Shown here: piece after piece, positions 19,496-31,199 of the stretch
How the letters are laid out: every line of letters starts with the position of its first letter
Numbering within the stretch: the stretch's first letter is position 1
NCBI RefSeq assembly: GCF_041734735.1
Contig: NC_134903.1
Location: 3,973,321 to 4,037,320, forward strand
Direction: 5' to 3'
Source: Babylonia areolata
Taxonomy: Eukaryota; Mollusca; Gastropoda; Neogastropoda; Buccinidae
Length of the DNA: 64,000 nt
Position numbers and translations under genes: made by a program
Notes under the pieces: model-generated
The model's database searches: none
What the model was told of the DNA's origin: nothing
Seen by the model: the letters and a program-made list of their open reading frames with translations, nothing else

Positions 19496-21574
19496 GTATG
19501 AATTAAGATCACTTTAGCATGCACAAAATTCAAGATCGATAATGATAACGGTGCATTGTTACTCATCTTGATTAGTTGATAGGTAAAAATCGAATCCTTG
19601 GCCTATCGATCGATATTTAGGTCACCAGGTTTAACGTACTTGTCCCATTCAAGTTCAGACTGGATGTTAGAGTTCTGAATAGCATTTCCTTCGAATAGTT
19701 TGGGTCCAGTTTTTGATTTGGCCTGCTTGGAATTTGACTTGTTTGTAAAGTTGTTATGTTTACAGATGTGTGTGTGTGAATTTTCGGTTCAAACATAAGT
19801 TTTTTCAAACACTTTTCAGGATGTTTATGGTGCACGTGTGATTGAAAGTGAAAGGGTGATCTGTGTATTTGATGAGATGTCGATCTGTGCATGGTAGACT
19901 GTACGCAACCAGCACTGATGTCTCGATTATTTTTTAACACTCTATTAAAACATGCCTGTTTGTTGAATGGTTCTTGGGGTTTGGTAGATTTAATGCAGCC
20001 TGCACAATTCAAACCATCTCTTGATTAAAAAAACCCAAAACAAACACATTTTATTAGATTAAAATATGCCTGCTTTTTTCAGTGGTTCTTGGAATCAGTG
20101 GTAGATTCAGTGCAGCCTACATATTTCAAACCATCTCGATTTTTTAAAAACATTTTATTAGAAAATGCCAGCTGTATGAAATGATCCTGAACTCTTTGTG
20201 GAGTGTGTAAATGATTTTCACATGGCTTGTAGGAGGCAGTGCAGTACTTGTTTCCGGGCGATGTAAGACCAAAAAAACAGTACTACTTCAAGTCCCAAAC
20301 TATGGAAGATCTACACACTGCCATGGGTGTGAACGTTCCAAGTGTAAGCACTGAAGAGGTCAGTATTTCTCCAGAGTTCCTTATAACTGTTTTAACCCCT
20401 TGACTGCTGCTGGTGATGTGTATGCTTGTCAGTGAAGGGCTGTGACCTAATTACAACTAGGTCAGTCTCAGTCACCATGCTTTATTTGGACTTGTTACTT
20501 CTCCTGGGGATTATCAGTGGCACCACTCTTTAAAAAAGGACACATAAAAAGTAGTGGCTGCATTACAAGTTCTTTCCATGCTGATTTCTGTTTGCCAAGG
20601 ATCAGCAGTCATGGTGTTAAACAGGTGGACTCTTGCTTTTAAAATTTTGTTATTGTAAACATAAAGAAATGATAATTCTAAAAGAAAAATCAAAGAATCA
20701 TCTTGTTGAATCAGGTACCAGTGACAAATTTACAAGAAAGATAACTTTTACAAAATGCTTCATCACAGAATCCTGTTTGCTTTCTCAAAATTCTTTCCAA
20801 TTTTGTTTGTTTGAGTGTGTCTGTTTTAATGCTTTCAATTTGTCAACAATAGTTCTGTATGCCACACGTAGTGTACGTGTTTGTCTGAAAAACCCATGCT
20901 TGTTTTATTACTGTATATCTATTATGTTTTTGAGAGAATATGGAATATATGTTCTATGCCATTGTTCACACATTCAAATTGCTATCCTGGATTAATAGAC
21001 ATGTATTGCATTGCTTTGCATTACATTGCATTGCATTGTTTCACATTTGAATTGATATCATGGATCAGTATACATGTAATGATGTATTGCATTGCATTGT
21101 AATGCATGCATTGCATTGTAGAATCAGATGAAAAAAGTCACAAGGAAAGAGATATTTTCGATAACAATTTGAATTTTACATGGACTAAATGAGACTGTGA
21201 GTGGTTCAGTGTGACAGTGATTGACTTAAACACTTTAAACATTCTATTGGTTTTCCTTTGACGTGTAAATCAGCCCTGAAATTTTCCCTTCACTGTCGGC
21301 GGGGCCAAAGCCAGGTGAAGTAAGCTGATTTGATCGCAGATGATTTTTGTTTCTGTTGCGCAGACAGCAACGGCAAGCAGCAGCAAAGGCAAAAAAGGAG
21401 CAAAGCCCTCCATGAAACGCACTGGTACCATGGCAAAAACTGTTGCAGAAGGTCAGTTGTAGATACACAGGTTTGGGTTCATCAGATTTAAAGAGTTCTC
21501 ACTCTGTGTGTGTGTGTGTGTGTATGTGACCGTACCATTTAGGCAACCACACTCCATTTTCAGGTTTGTCACTG

Positions 21575-21605
<31 letters not shown>

Positions 21606-24146
21606 TGTGAGCCTACAGTTTAGGCAGCCACACTCCATTTTCAGTTATGTCACTGGATAGTTCATTTCCGTAACCAAACACAGACATGGATTAGGGCATA
21701 TTTAGTGACTATGCTTGATCTTGCACACGTTATCACACAAAGGGTGTCAAGATGTTGGCAGAAATGCACATGTTGTTCTGGAAGGTAAGGGAAAACCTTC
21801 ACCTTTGTTTTCACACAAAGGGTGTTCAGGTGTTGGCAGGAACACGCATGTCAAGGAAGATTGGGGAAAACCTTCACCTTTGTTTTCATACAAAGGGTGT
21901 TCAGGTGTTTGCAGGAACACACATGTCCAGGAAGATTGGGGAAAACCTTCACCTTTAAGTCACTGATTGCTGTCAGGATTCAAACTAAAGACCCAACAGG
22001 CAAAACAAAACAAAACAAACAAAAAAAACCACTCAGTTTTGCTGCCAGACCATGAAATGAAACGGACTGTAGTCATGACAAGTGTATGATGAAGTCATTG
22101 CAGTTGTTGCAGTTATTTAGCCTGTAGTATCTGCTCACTGGAAATCAGTTGGTCATATTATTTAGTTATTAGTTTATTTTATGATAATTATTATTGTTAA
22201 ATGTTCAAAAGTCACATACAGCTGTCAGTCAGAGCAGTGAATTGATATCCACTGTGTCTTGGGCTTGGCATAGGAAGCTAGGACCCAGTCCTCTCTGCCG
22301 TTTTGACCTTCCCCATCTGGTCAGCTACCCATTCATACTGTTTCTTTTTTGATTGATTAATATGGATACTTATCACACTTGGAAGGAGTGAGGAACATGG
22401 GAATAAAGTGCCTTTCCCAAAGACACAGCACCATGCTGAAACAGGGCCTTGAACCCTGATCACTGGTGAACACTGGATCAGAGGTCCATCACTGATCACT
22501 GATCACTGGATCAGAGGTCCATCACTGATCACTGGTGAACACTGGATCAGAAGTCCATCACTGATCACTGGTGAACACTGGATCAGAGGTCCATCACTGA
22601 TCACTGGTGAACAGTGGATCAGAGGTCCATCACTGATCACTGGATCAGAGGTCCATCACTGATCACTGGTTCAGAGGTCCATCACTGATCACTGGTGAAC
22701 ACTGGATCAGAGGTCCATCACTGATCACTGGATCAGAGGTCCATCACTGATCACTGGTGAACACTGGATCAGAGGTCCATCACTGATCACTGGATCAGAG
22801 GTCCATCGCTGATGACTGGATCAGAGGTCCATCACTGATCACTGGATCAGAGGTCCATCACTGATCACTGATCACTGGATCAGAGGTCCATCACTGATCA
22901 CTGGATCAGAGGTCCATCACTGATCACTGGTGAACACTGGATCAGAGGTCCATCACTGATCACTGGATCAGAGGTCCATCACTGATCACTGGATCAGAGG
23001 TCCATCGCTGATCACTGGATCAGAGGTCCATCACTGATCACTGGTGAACACTGGATCAGAGGTCCATCACTGATCACTGGATCAGAGGTCCATCACTGAT
23101 CACTGGTGAACACTGGATCAGAGGTCCATCACCTAACCAATTCTGCCACGGTGCCTCCCTATTATCATTATTAAACTGGCTGCATACTTAATTTGACCAT
23201 ATCATTTATTGTTATTTTGAATATATAATAATGAGAAGAACAATAATAATAACGTGTCTTAGGTTTCTCTCCGCTATTTGCTGGTGTCACCCCATAGTCT
23301 GTCAACATGTCTGAGGTCTATTTCCACTGTTTGTTGGTGTCACCCCATCATCTGTCAACATGTCTGAGGTCTATTTCCACTGTTTGCTGGTGTCACCCCA
23401 TTGTCTGTCGACATGTCTGAGGTCTATTTCCACTGTTTGCTGGTGTCACGCCAACATTTGTTGACATGTCTGAGGTCTGTTTCCACTGTTTGCTGGTGTC
23501 ACCCCATTGTCTGTCGACATGTCTGAGGTCTCTTTCCACTGTTTGCTGGTGTCACACCAACATTTGTTGACATGTCTGAGGTCTGTTTCCACTGTTTGCT
23601 GGTGTCACCCCATTGTCTGTCGACATGTCTGAGGTCTCTCTCCACTGTTTGCTGGTGTCACACCATTGTCTGTCGACATGTCTGAGGTCTATTTCCACTG
23701 TTTGCTGGTGTCACCCCATCGTCTGTCGACATGTCTGAGGTCTATTTCCACTGTATGCCACCAGTTCATCTTCTGCTGTCCTCTCTTTCTCCAACTCTCA
23801 GGTGTCCAGTTCACAGATGATTCTTGTTACCTGAAGCCACATGCGGTGTGTGTCCCACCCACTGAATACATCGTCTGCTGACTGAAGAGGCCAATGGATG
23901 AGAGTTTTCTTTATGTTTTTTTTTATTTATTTTTTTTTTTTTAATGACCTGGCTTTGTTTGTTGCAGCAAAACGCTTGCTGGATGGTGAAGAGACCATCA
24001 CAGCAGGGAAGAGAACGCGAGCAGCAAAGAAAGCGACGCCAGCCAAACCGGCAATGAAACGGGCAGGTACCATGCAGAACACGGCCAAGGAGGGCAAGAG
24101 CTTCCTGAAGCGCACCAAGGGCAGGAAGGGCAAGGGAAAGAAGTAG
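19451..24146 (+). CDS. Gene B: complete tandem paralogue of gene A
   Basis: Exons are 19451-19495, 20233-20358, 21364-21451 and 23968-24146 (TAG). They total 438 nt and encode 145 residues. Borders are AG/GT and phases 0, 0 and 1 join in frame. I do not recognise the family. It shares with gene A the TM-x-x-TA-[KE]-E module: SSMKATAK/EAVQYLF, GTMAKTVAE/AKRLL and GTMQNTAKEGKSFLK. It also shares the PAKPA(M/V)KRAG linker and a basic end, here KGRKGKGKK. It differs by lacking the acidic tail. Exon 2 is the most different part (FPGDVRPKKQYYFKSQ). The ATG is chosen because MPRVPRASSMKATAK is itself the first half-module and ends at a good donor. The predicted charge is strongly basic. A chromatin or RNA role is possible but unproven. 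Confidence 0.75.
19870..20190. repeat. Degenerate tandem repeat, three copies of about 120 bp, in gene B intron 1
   Basis: Shared blocks are attcaaaccatctc, aaaatatgcctg, tggttcttgg and gtagattcagtgcagcct. It ends about 40 bp before the exon 2 acceptor at 20232. Confidence 0.7.
20233..20358 (+). CDS. Gene B exon 2
   Basis: 42 codons, phase 0/0, acceptor cttgtag and donor gtcagt. It begins EAVQYLF, in the same position as EGERLL and EAKDLL of gene A, and contains YYFKSQTMEDLHTAM. Confidence 0.75.
21003..21120. repeat. ATTGC-type microsatellite
   Basis: Imperfect runs of the 5-mer ATTGC, with two copies of a flanking block (cattcaaattgctatcctgg and cacatttgaattgatatcat). Confidence 0.8.
21364..21451 (+). 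CDS. Gene B exon 3
   Basis: 88 nt, acceptor tgcgcag and donor ggtcagt, phase 0 in and 1 out. It encodes a lysine/serine-rich linker (SSSKGKKGAKPSMKRTG) and the module GTMAKTVAE. An alternative AG four bases downstream would break the frame. Confidence 0.75.
21730..21957. repeat. Tandem repeat, three copies of about 72 bp
   Basis: Blocks acacaaagggtgttcaggtg, ttggcaggaacacacatgtc and gggaaaaccttcaccttt recur three times in gene B intron 3. Confidence 0.85.
22258..23160 (-). mobile_element. SINE of the 12776 family with an array inside its tRNA head
   Basis: Read on the minus strand, the element begins ggcaccgtggcagaattggt and taggtgatggac. About 680 bp of tandem repeats follow. It then resumes at gatcagggttcaaggccctg (B box) and continues with tgtgtctttgggaaaggcac and ggtcaaaacggcagagagga. 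The copy at 12776-13010 shows the uninterrupted structure. The repeat lies between the D-arm-like and T-arm-like parts. Confidence 0.8.
22450..23130. repeat. Minisatellite, units of about 24 and 36 bp, inside a SINE
   Basis: Short unit: ggatcagaggtccatcactg plus atcact. Long unit: the same with ggtgaacact added. The two alternate irregularly for about 25 copies. The unit corresponds to the anticodon-arm segment of the host SINE. Confidence 0.95.
23262..23762. repeat. Minisatellite, unit 53 bp, about 9 copies
   Basis: Unit of acatgtctgaggtctatttc, cactgtttgctggtgtcac and cccattgtctgtcg. Well conserved. It lies about 200 bp before the last exon of gene B. Confidence 0.95.
23968..24146 (+). CDS. 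Gene B last coding exon
   Basis: Acceptor gtttgttgcag preceded by a long T-rich tract, 59 codons plus the split codon, TAG at 24144-24146. It reads AKRLLDGEETITAGKRTRAA, then KPAMKRAGTMQNTAKEGK and the KG/K-rich end. This is the part best conserved with gene A. Confidence 0.85.
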
Positions 24147-25730
24147 CAACAAGCAGGCAGCCAGTATGCATGGAGTTGCCTTTCCTTGGCCTTGGAGTTT
24201 TGAATGCCAGTTGTTATCATTTTTAACACTAGTGTGATAGCTGTGAATGTCAAGTGTTGTAAGTAAGCCAAGCTTGATGCCTTTCCCATGCTTTTAGTGT
24301 TTATGTGGTTATGCTGCGTTGTTTCTTTGAATAGGAATTGTTTAAAGCAATGCCAAGTGTTATCAATTTTGACATGAGTGTGATAGTTATACTCACTGAA
24401 AATGGAATAGAGGCAGCAGCGTTTTGTGTTCTGTGATACAAAATAGGGTGCAGCTGGTATGTAATGAATGTGATAAAAACTATGTGATGAAAAAAATACT
24501 TGAGTATAAAAAGCAGTTGTCTTTTCAGTTTTGTGAAATATTGTAGAGAAATGTGATTTATAAAAATAAGCACAATCTGAATTGTCATTGATATTGTTTT
24601 GGATGGATCAGTTGTGTTCTCAAGTAAATCTTGTTATCTGTTTCTGCAGAATTGTTGAATTTTTATGTATTGTTTAACATATACCAAAAATAAGATAAAA
24701 CCTTTTTTTCTTTTTCTTTTTTTGTTGTTGCCATATCCCTATTTTTTTCTTTTCTTTTGTTGTTGTTGTTGTTTTTTGTTGCTATCTCCCTTAATATCTG
24801 AATGGAAATGTGATGCAGTCCTATAAAATGAGCTGGTGACTTGATCATTTGAAATCATCTTCTGTCAAAGCAAACTGGGTTCTTCATTGTGGTTGGAACA
24901 TTAGCCAGGTGTTATATGTCAGTCAGTTTCAACACTTCAGGACTTCAAGACTCTTTATCCGCTTCATATAGAAAAATTTTGGTAGGTGCATCAGGTATTA
25001 AAATGACGTTCAGTCATCAGGCACTCTGCACCTAAAAACCACAAAAAACAATGGCGGCCTACACATGCTCTCTCACCCCCCACACCACCACCCTCACAAA
25101 CACACACACACAATTTGTTATCATTCTGGAAAGGATTTGTCATTAGACTTGAATTCAAAGACCTGTCAGCTTTTGGTCTGAAGTTCAAGTTTTTCAAAGC
25201 ATCAGTATTGTATTTACATTGCAGTGGTTCATTTTTTTTGTGTGTAATGGTGGTCAGTGATTGTCAGTGCCCCTTTCACCGCCAGTCAATTTAGAGTGAA
25301 AAATTCCCTTGTGCTATAAACACAGAAAATGTGGTGTCTAAGAATAGCTGGGAATTTCCCCCTGTGATGTGTAGAAAAGATGGCCTATCCTACCACCGAA
25401 TATAAAGAGCAGTAGGTTCATGGATAACAGATCCATGATCTGGTCACCCTTCATTGACATGGGTCCTCTTCCTAGCTGCTGCATAAATGCAAGTTTGGCA
25501 GTGAAAGTGGTACTGTTATTCAACTCTTCATTTGTTATTATCTGGAGCCGTACCAGGAGACAGTTTACATGTTCTGCAATTTGTTTTGATATTTTCCTTT
25601 TTGTATTCTCCACATACATACAACTGTTGAATGTGTGATGTGTGCATGTCATCTTTTTCTCTGAAGGTGTCAGCATGTATCTTTGACACACACACTTGTC
25701 TTTGTTGTTTGTGTTTTTTTGTTGTTGTTT
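24147..25730. other. Gene B 3' flank
   Basis: AT-rich, probably the 3' untranslated region in its first part. No clear AATAAA within the first several hundred bases. Nothing else recognised. Confidence 0.45.
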
Positions 25731-25734
25731 TTTC

Positions 25735-25850
25735 TCAAGGCCTGACCAAGCGCGTTGGGTTACACTGCTGGTCAGGCATCTGCTTGGCAGATGTGGTGTA
25801 GCGTATATGGATTTGTCCAAACGCAGTGACGCCTCCTTGAGCTACTGAAA
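25735..25850 (+). mobile_element. SINE tail fragment
   Basis: Contains caagcgcgttgggttacact, ggtcaggcatctgcttggca and gtagcgtatatggatttgtc. Ends gcctccttgagctactgaaa and a GT microsatellite. The same fragment in reverse is at 37215-37318. Confidence 0.8.
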
Positions 25851-26384
25851 CTGTGTGTGTGTGTGTGTGTGTTGTATCCTCCATGCAGTGAGATATTGTT
25901 GTCTAACACGATTATGCCATGTGTGTTTCATATTCTCTTTTACACTTTGTTTTCCAAGGGTAATTAATTCTGGATATTTTTTTCATAATTCTTGATATTC
26001 TTCTCAGCTTGCAAAAATATGATCAGCGTGATGGGGATTTCTAGTTGTGTATGGGTGTATGGCTGTTCAGAACTTTTATGTTCAGTCACAGCATACTTAG
26101 GGTAGTGTCGTTATGATACATGTGTAAACATTCATCATTGTCCTATTCAGAAAACAGCTTTTCTAAAGTGTTACACCGTTTACAGTCGTCAGTTCCAGCA
26201 TAAGATGTAAAAATGTGTTTTCACAGCAAGCAGCATCTTCAAAATCAATTTTTTGTAGAATTTTGAGACATTTTGTTTTCGACAGTGCTGCAGTGGAGGT
26301 CCATGTAGGCCGGGGACTACTTGACACAGCTGTGTTCTCATCACATGCCCTGGCTTCAACCAGGCTGAAAGACACAGACACCTG

Positions 26385-26605
26385 CAGTGTTGGTCAGGAA
26401 TTTGAACAACACTCCCAAACTGAAAGGTGGATCTGCAAAGTGGATGACCGTGGGCTGTGTGGTCCCAGTCTTCACATCTGAGCCCACAGCACACTCCAGT
26501 CTGAGCAGGAGATGGCCACAGGGCGAAAAAAACCCACCTTTGATGGGGGTCAAACCTGCATCCTCCCAGTCGTCAGTCCACAACACTAACCACTTCACCA
26601 AGGTG
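26385..26605 (-). mobile_element. tRNA-derived SINE (fourth family)
   Basis: The minus strand reads ccttggtgaagtggttagtg, ttgtggactgacgactggga and ggatgcaggtttgaccccca, giving an A box, an anticodon-arm-like stretch and a B box. The body then has cgccctgtggccatctcctg and gggaccacacagcccacggt. Confidence 0.75.
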
Positions 26606-27059
26606 TGATGTGTTGGCTGATCAAAATCAGTTTATTATGTGTCATTTTTGGACGCCTTTTGATTTTCTCTATCGGCTGTGAATTCTGAGGTTTCCAGGAT
26701 TGAGTGCATGTTGTGAAATGCACCAGGTTGTGTCTGAATTTTCTCTTTTTAAAAGAAAATTATTTGCGCTATCTTAACTGGCTGTAGGTGTGGTGGTATG
26801 ATGCTGAAATGGTGATGGCAAATTAGTGACTGGCAACGTCAATAATAAAAATGGTGGTATGACCAAGCTGTGTTGCGTTATTATTATTTTTTCTTGTTTA
26901 GGAAACAACATTGGCACAGCCACGTAAGACCCAGTGGCCTTGCTTAAACAGTCCTGTGAAGAACTGTTGACGGAAGGAGACAAAGCGGAGGACAGAAAAG
27001 AAACTAATGGACTGACTACACTGCAGAATGGACAGGAAAAACATTTGCAGAGACCCAGG

Positions 27060-27300
27060 TTTAATTACACATACTTAACCGTGACCCAACTAGTGCAGAC
27101 TCCGGCAGGGGTCTGACATTGCCGTCAAAAGAGGGCGCTAGCCAGGGGGACAAAGGGGACGTTACCTACTTCCGGGAGGTTATCGGCCGTAGTTCTCTCA
27201 TTTTCTCCGCATAGGCGGATAGTAGTTTGCACAGGACAGGAATGTCAGACCCCTGCCGGAGTCTGCACTAGTTGGGTCACGGTAAGTATGTTATTTAAAC
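27060..27300. mobile_element. MITE with long terminal inverted repeats
   Basis: Inverted repeats of about 50 bp: ccgtgacccaactagtgcag, actccggcaggggtctgaca on the left and the reverse complement ending at about 27290 on the right. About 125 bp lies between them. There is one single-base indel between the arms. Non-coding. The superfamily cannot be fixed because no clear target duplication is visible. Confidence 0.85.
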
Positions 27301-28460
27301 GTAATTTTAGATAGAAAATTTCCTTTTTGACACAGCCAACAGACACTGAGTAATGGGATAAGAATATTGATAAAAAGAATGAAATAAGGTGCATGATTAT
27401 ATGTGCATGTGTATGCTGTGCGTGTATGCATGAACGAGTATGTCTCTAGAGCGTGTTTGCAAGTGGGCATGCATGGACATGATACAATACTTTCAGTAAC
27501 AATGTAAACTTTGAAAGATTTTAATACCACAAAAAAGTAATGTCCTTGTCAATGTGGTGAAGCCACACACACACACACACACACTCAAAACCACCACTCA
27601 CATTAAAATCTTAACAAACACAGCAAACAAATGAGACTTCATTACCATTTATTACAATCTGACTGTACATACCGATACTTCTATGTGGTGCAACGTCATG
27701 TAATATACTTTTGGTTTCAAGTCCTTGCCGCCCAACATCCATCAACATACATCAATCTCTTTCCATTAACTTAAAAAAAAATTTTTAATTTTAAATCGGG
27801 AAGAGCTGGGAGCTTAGGCAATACAAAATGAGGACAGTGACCAGTGACAATCACAAACAAGACTACATGTTCCTGTGGTTTTTTGTTTCCTGGGAGTGAT
27901 TTGCTACTGACTGGATCTCCATCACTGTTGATCACAGCTCAGCCATAGCAGGGCTGAAAAAAAAAACTAACTACCTGTTCTGTGCAATGAAAAACAACAA
28001 GAAAAAAACAAAAACAAAAAAACAACAAAATAATAAAAAGAAACTTAGGCAAAAGTACAGTCACACTCGGGCAAATAAATCTAGGACAGACCTCTGATGT
28101 TGCCAGTTTCTTCAATTTTTCATTAGAGGATTTTAAAAAAGAACAAAAAATCCAAACCTGAACATAAACATCACAATACACAATAAATGAAATTCTACAT
28201 AACAACAGCCATACAAAATAAACAAAAACCAACAGGCACCTCATGCATCCATCCTTGGCACACACACAAAAAATAAGACAACACAGCGAGAACGCCCAAT
28301 TATCCAGCCCACAAAAATGACCAAACTATTCAAGGCTTTCCAGAACAAATGTTGCTCAGTGGACCAACAGGGCAGAAAACAACAAAGGAAGAGACAACAA
28401 AAAAAGAAAAGGAAAAGAGCCAGAAAGAGAGCGACAGAAAAGACACAACACGGTATTTCC
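27301..28460. other. Intergenic, nothing recognised
   Basis: AT-rich, with a CA run at 27566-27585 and A-rich tracts at 27990-28040. It may lie beyond the 3' end of SSU72 (minus strand), but the end of that transcript cannot be placed. Confidence 0.4.
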
Positions 28461-28461
28461 A

Positions 28462-28712
28462 GAAGGTGGGGATACTTTTTAATTTGACAGAGCTACCAGC
28501 ATCAATGGATCTGTTACAAAGTGGATGTAATCAATGTATTGTGGCAAGATGGGGATACTTTTTAATTTGACAGAGCTACCAGCATCAATGGATCTGCTAC
28601 AAAGTGGATGTAATCAATGTATTGTGGCAAGGTGGGGATACTTTTTAATTTGACAGAGCTACCAGCATCAATGGATCTGCTACAAAGTGGATGTAATCAA
28701 TGTATTGTGGCA
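28462..28712. repeat. Tandem repeat, three near-identical copies of about 83 bp
   Basis: Unit of ggtggggatactttttaatt, tgacagagctaccagcatca and atggatctgctacaaagtgg. The near-identity suggests a recent expansion. Confidence 0.95.
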
Positions 28713-30075
28713 ATCTGCATGGAGTCAAACTAAAACATGGACAAGGATACAAGACCGACATTAAGACAGATCCAACCAAACCACCACAAAATATCTATCA
28801 ATCCACCAGTCGGGGTTCCGAATACAAACCAAAACCAAACATCCAAAAATGAGGAACAGACAAGACAGAATTCAATGCAGCACCACAAGCACTCGAGTCT
28901 ACAGAAAATAAAAAAAGACATGTTAAGAGAAATGATTCTAACAAAGACCAGTTACTGACACACCAGAACAGCTATGTAAACACAAGATTACATAGGACAG
29001 GAGAAAGAATTCTGAAACAAATGAGAGCTTTGATGGCATTTTGTGTTGTCAGATAACAGCTCAAACAAAATTCCATACATTTTCCTGGCCAGACTGAACA
29101 TTTTCCATACCAGACACAAAGCCAAACAGAATTTTTTAAAAATGGTCTGTAACACCATTGACAAAACAGATCAGAGGATATTCTGTTACTATGTTAATTT
29201 TCACCATTTGGGGTTTTCTTGATTGTTTTTTGACTCACTTGTGTAAACAAAGTGAGTCCACGTTATTACACAGTGTTCGGTTGCCTGTGTGTATGTCTGT
29301 GGTAAATTTTAACAATATAATTTTATCTAGAAATACTTTTGTCTGCCAATACCAAATCTGAATTAAACATAGAAGGAAAAATAAATCTTCACAGTCATAA
29401 CAATAACAGGTTGAAGTCTTCTGAATTAAGCCATATTCCCAGATCATTAACGTTTTATTTCATTAATGCTCAATCCAGATCCAAAAAGACCATAATCCCA
29501 CTTCCCAGTTACCAGAGCATAGGCTGTTTGGTAAGATGATGGCATGACATCGTTTTTCTTGTTCGCAATTAAAAGAAAAGAAATACCAATTCTGGACAGA
29601 ACACACAGTGACACTAACTACATCACTGACGGGTTTACTGCACATAAATGTATCAAGGTGGATACTGAAGGAACCAGAATGAACACAAAAGAAATTGAAT
29701 GGACCATGTCATAGTTTCTGAGTGTAACTAAGCCTGTTCAACATGGATCTCCGCAGATCTAGAGAAAACAACTACATGTTGTGGTGTGCTTGAGGTGATG
29801 GCAACGTCTCCTTTACCGTAGACTTTATAGAATTTCTTAAATGCCCGAGATATACCAAAATAACATGATTTAAACAGCGTTATCCCCTTGAATACTGTGA
29901 TTGATTTATCACGCTTAAAAAACATGCTCAAATGTTAATTTTTTTAACGCCATTGGTAGATGGACTATAGTGCTGTGAGTAACTATTTCTTTTGACCCCG
30001 AGCATGCTTGCTTTGATTTTTTTTTCAACCTGAAGCTTCATAATAACATATACAGAACACATTTTAACGCTTATA

Positions 30076-30109
<34 letters not shown>

Positions 30110-30185
30110 TTTTTAGTGTGTATCACAAGTGAGTCTTCATGCTTCTTGCTCTCTTGTTTTGAATGCACTAAGCACCTTGCTAAGC
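28713..30185. other. Intergenic with one hairpin
   Basis: Mostly unremarkable. A perfect 9-bp inverted pair GACTCACTT / AAGTGAGTC at 29232-29258 heads a stretch (to about 29450) that looks like a dispersed molluscan repeat, though the family cannot be confirmed here. An AT run lies at 30073-30092, followed by a T run. Confidence 0.4.
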
Positions 30186-30187
30186 TA

Positions 30188-30370
30188 TATTGGTCAAGGG
30201 GCTTACCAAAATTCCAAGACATTTCCAAACCTTGAAGAACACAACATTTTCCCCAGGACTTTTCCAGCCCTGGAAATAGTTCCCTCATTTCACCAAGGCT
30301 TTTCCAGACTTCCAACAAGCTCTTTACAAATCCTGAACACCTTTCTGAGTCAGCCAACAGTCCAAAAACA
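30188..30370 (+). repeat. Dispersed cttttccagccctgg element
   Basis: Reads tggtcaaggggcttaccaaa, attccaagacatttccaaac and ggacttttccagccctggaa. Same family as 9835-10012 and 33236-33400. Confidence 0.6.
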
Positions 30371-31199
30371 CACAAAAAACCCCAATAAAACAAAATAAGA
30401 TAAAACAGAGGCCTATCAGGAATCAGAGGTACCAATGAAATCATTATGGAAATCTAGAATGCCTCCTTAAGAAGAGGGGCATTTACACAGCTTTTGATTT
30501 TACATTTTCTCTCTCCTGATATCACAACCTGTCTGTCTGAAATATGAACGTATACTGTACGAAATGTACATTACATATTACCAAATGTGCATGACATATC
30601 CTAATGGTGTGTTTGAAGAATTTGTGTGTGAGTGTGTGTGTATGTGTGTGTGTGTGAGAGAGAGAGAGAGAAAGAGAGAAAGTACATGGTGTTTGAAAGA
30701 ATGCTCCTCAGACATCACACAAGAATGTGTACAAACAAAACCTCTGTGAATACAAACAACTTCTCTAGCGTTTCTGCAGCAAAGCACCTTTTCAATGGTA
30801 ACAATCTTTTCCATTGCAGCACAATAAAATTCTAAATGATAAAAACCTAAAACTTAAGCGCTTCACTGTAGATGCTTCCCATTTTCTGAAAATTACAGAA
30901 ATAAAGACCTGTAGAGACCTGTACACATATCTGTGAATGTACAAGTTCAATCAATGCTTAAGTTATTGTGACATACCAACTTCCAGTATTTTAGAACACA
31001 ATAAAATTCAACACACATTCCCATTTCCTAAAAAAAATAAAAAATAAATATTTTTTAAAAAAGACAAAGATTTCCACACATACATGCAAACGCATCTTCA
31101 TTTCATTTTGATTTTTACCTGCCAAAATAGGGAAGGGGGGATGTAAGGAGAAAAACAACAAAGAAAAATCAACCAGGCAGAAAATACACATTACAATTT

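Noticed and set aside
26890-27056. Possible exon after tttcttgtttag
   Set aside because: The acceptor-like site is followed by stops in all frames and no family similarity; it could be an untranslated exon, but nothing supports it.
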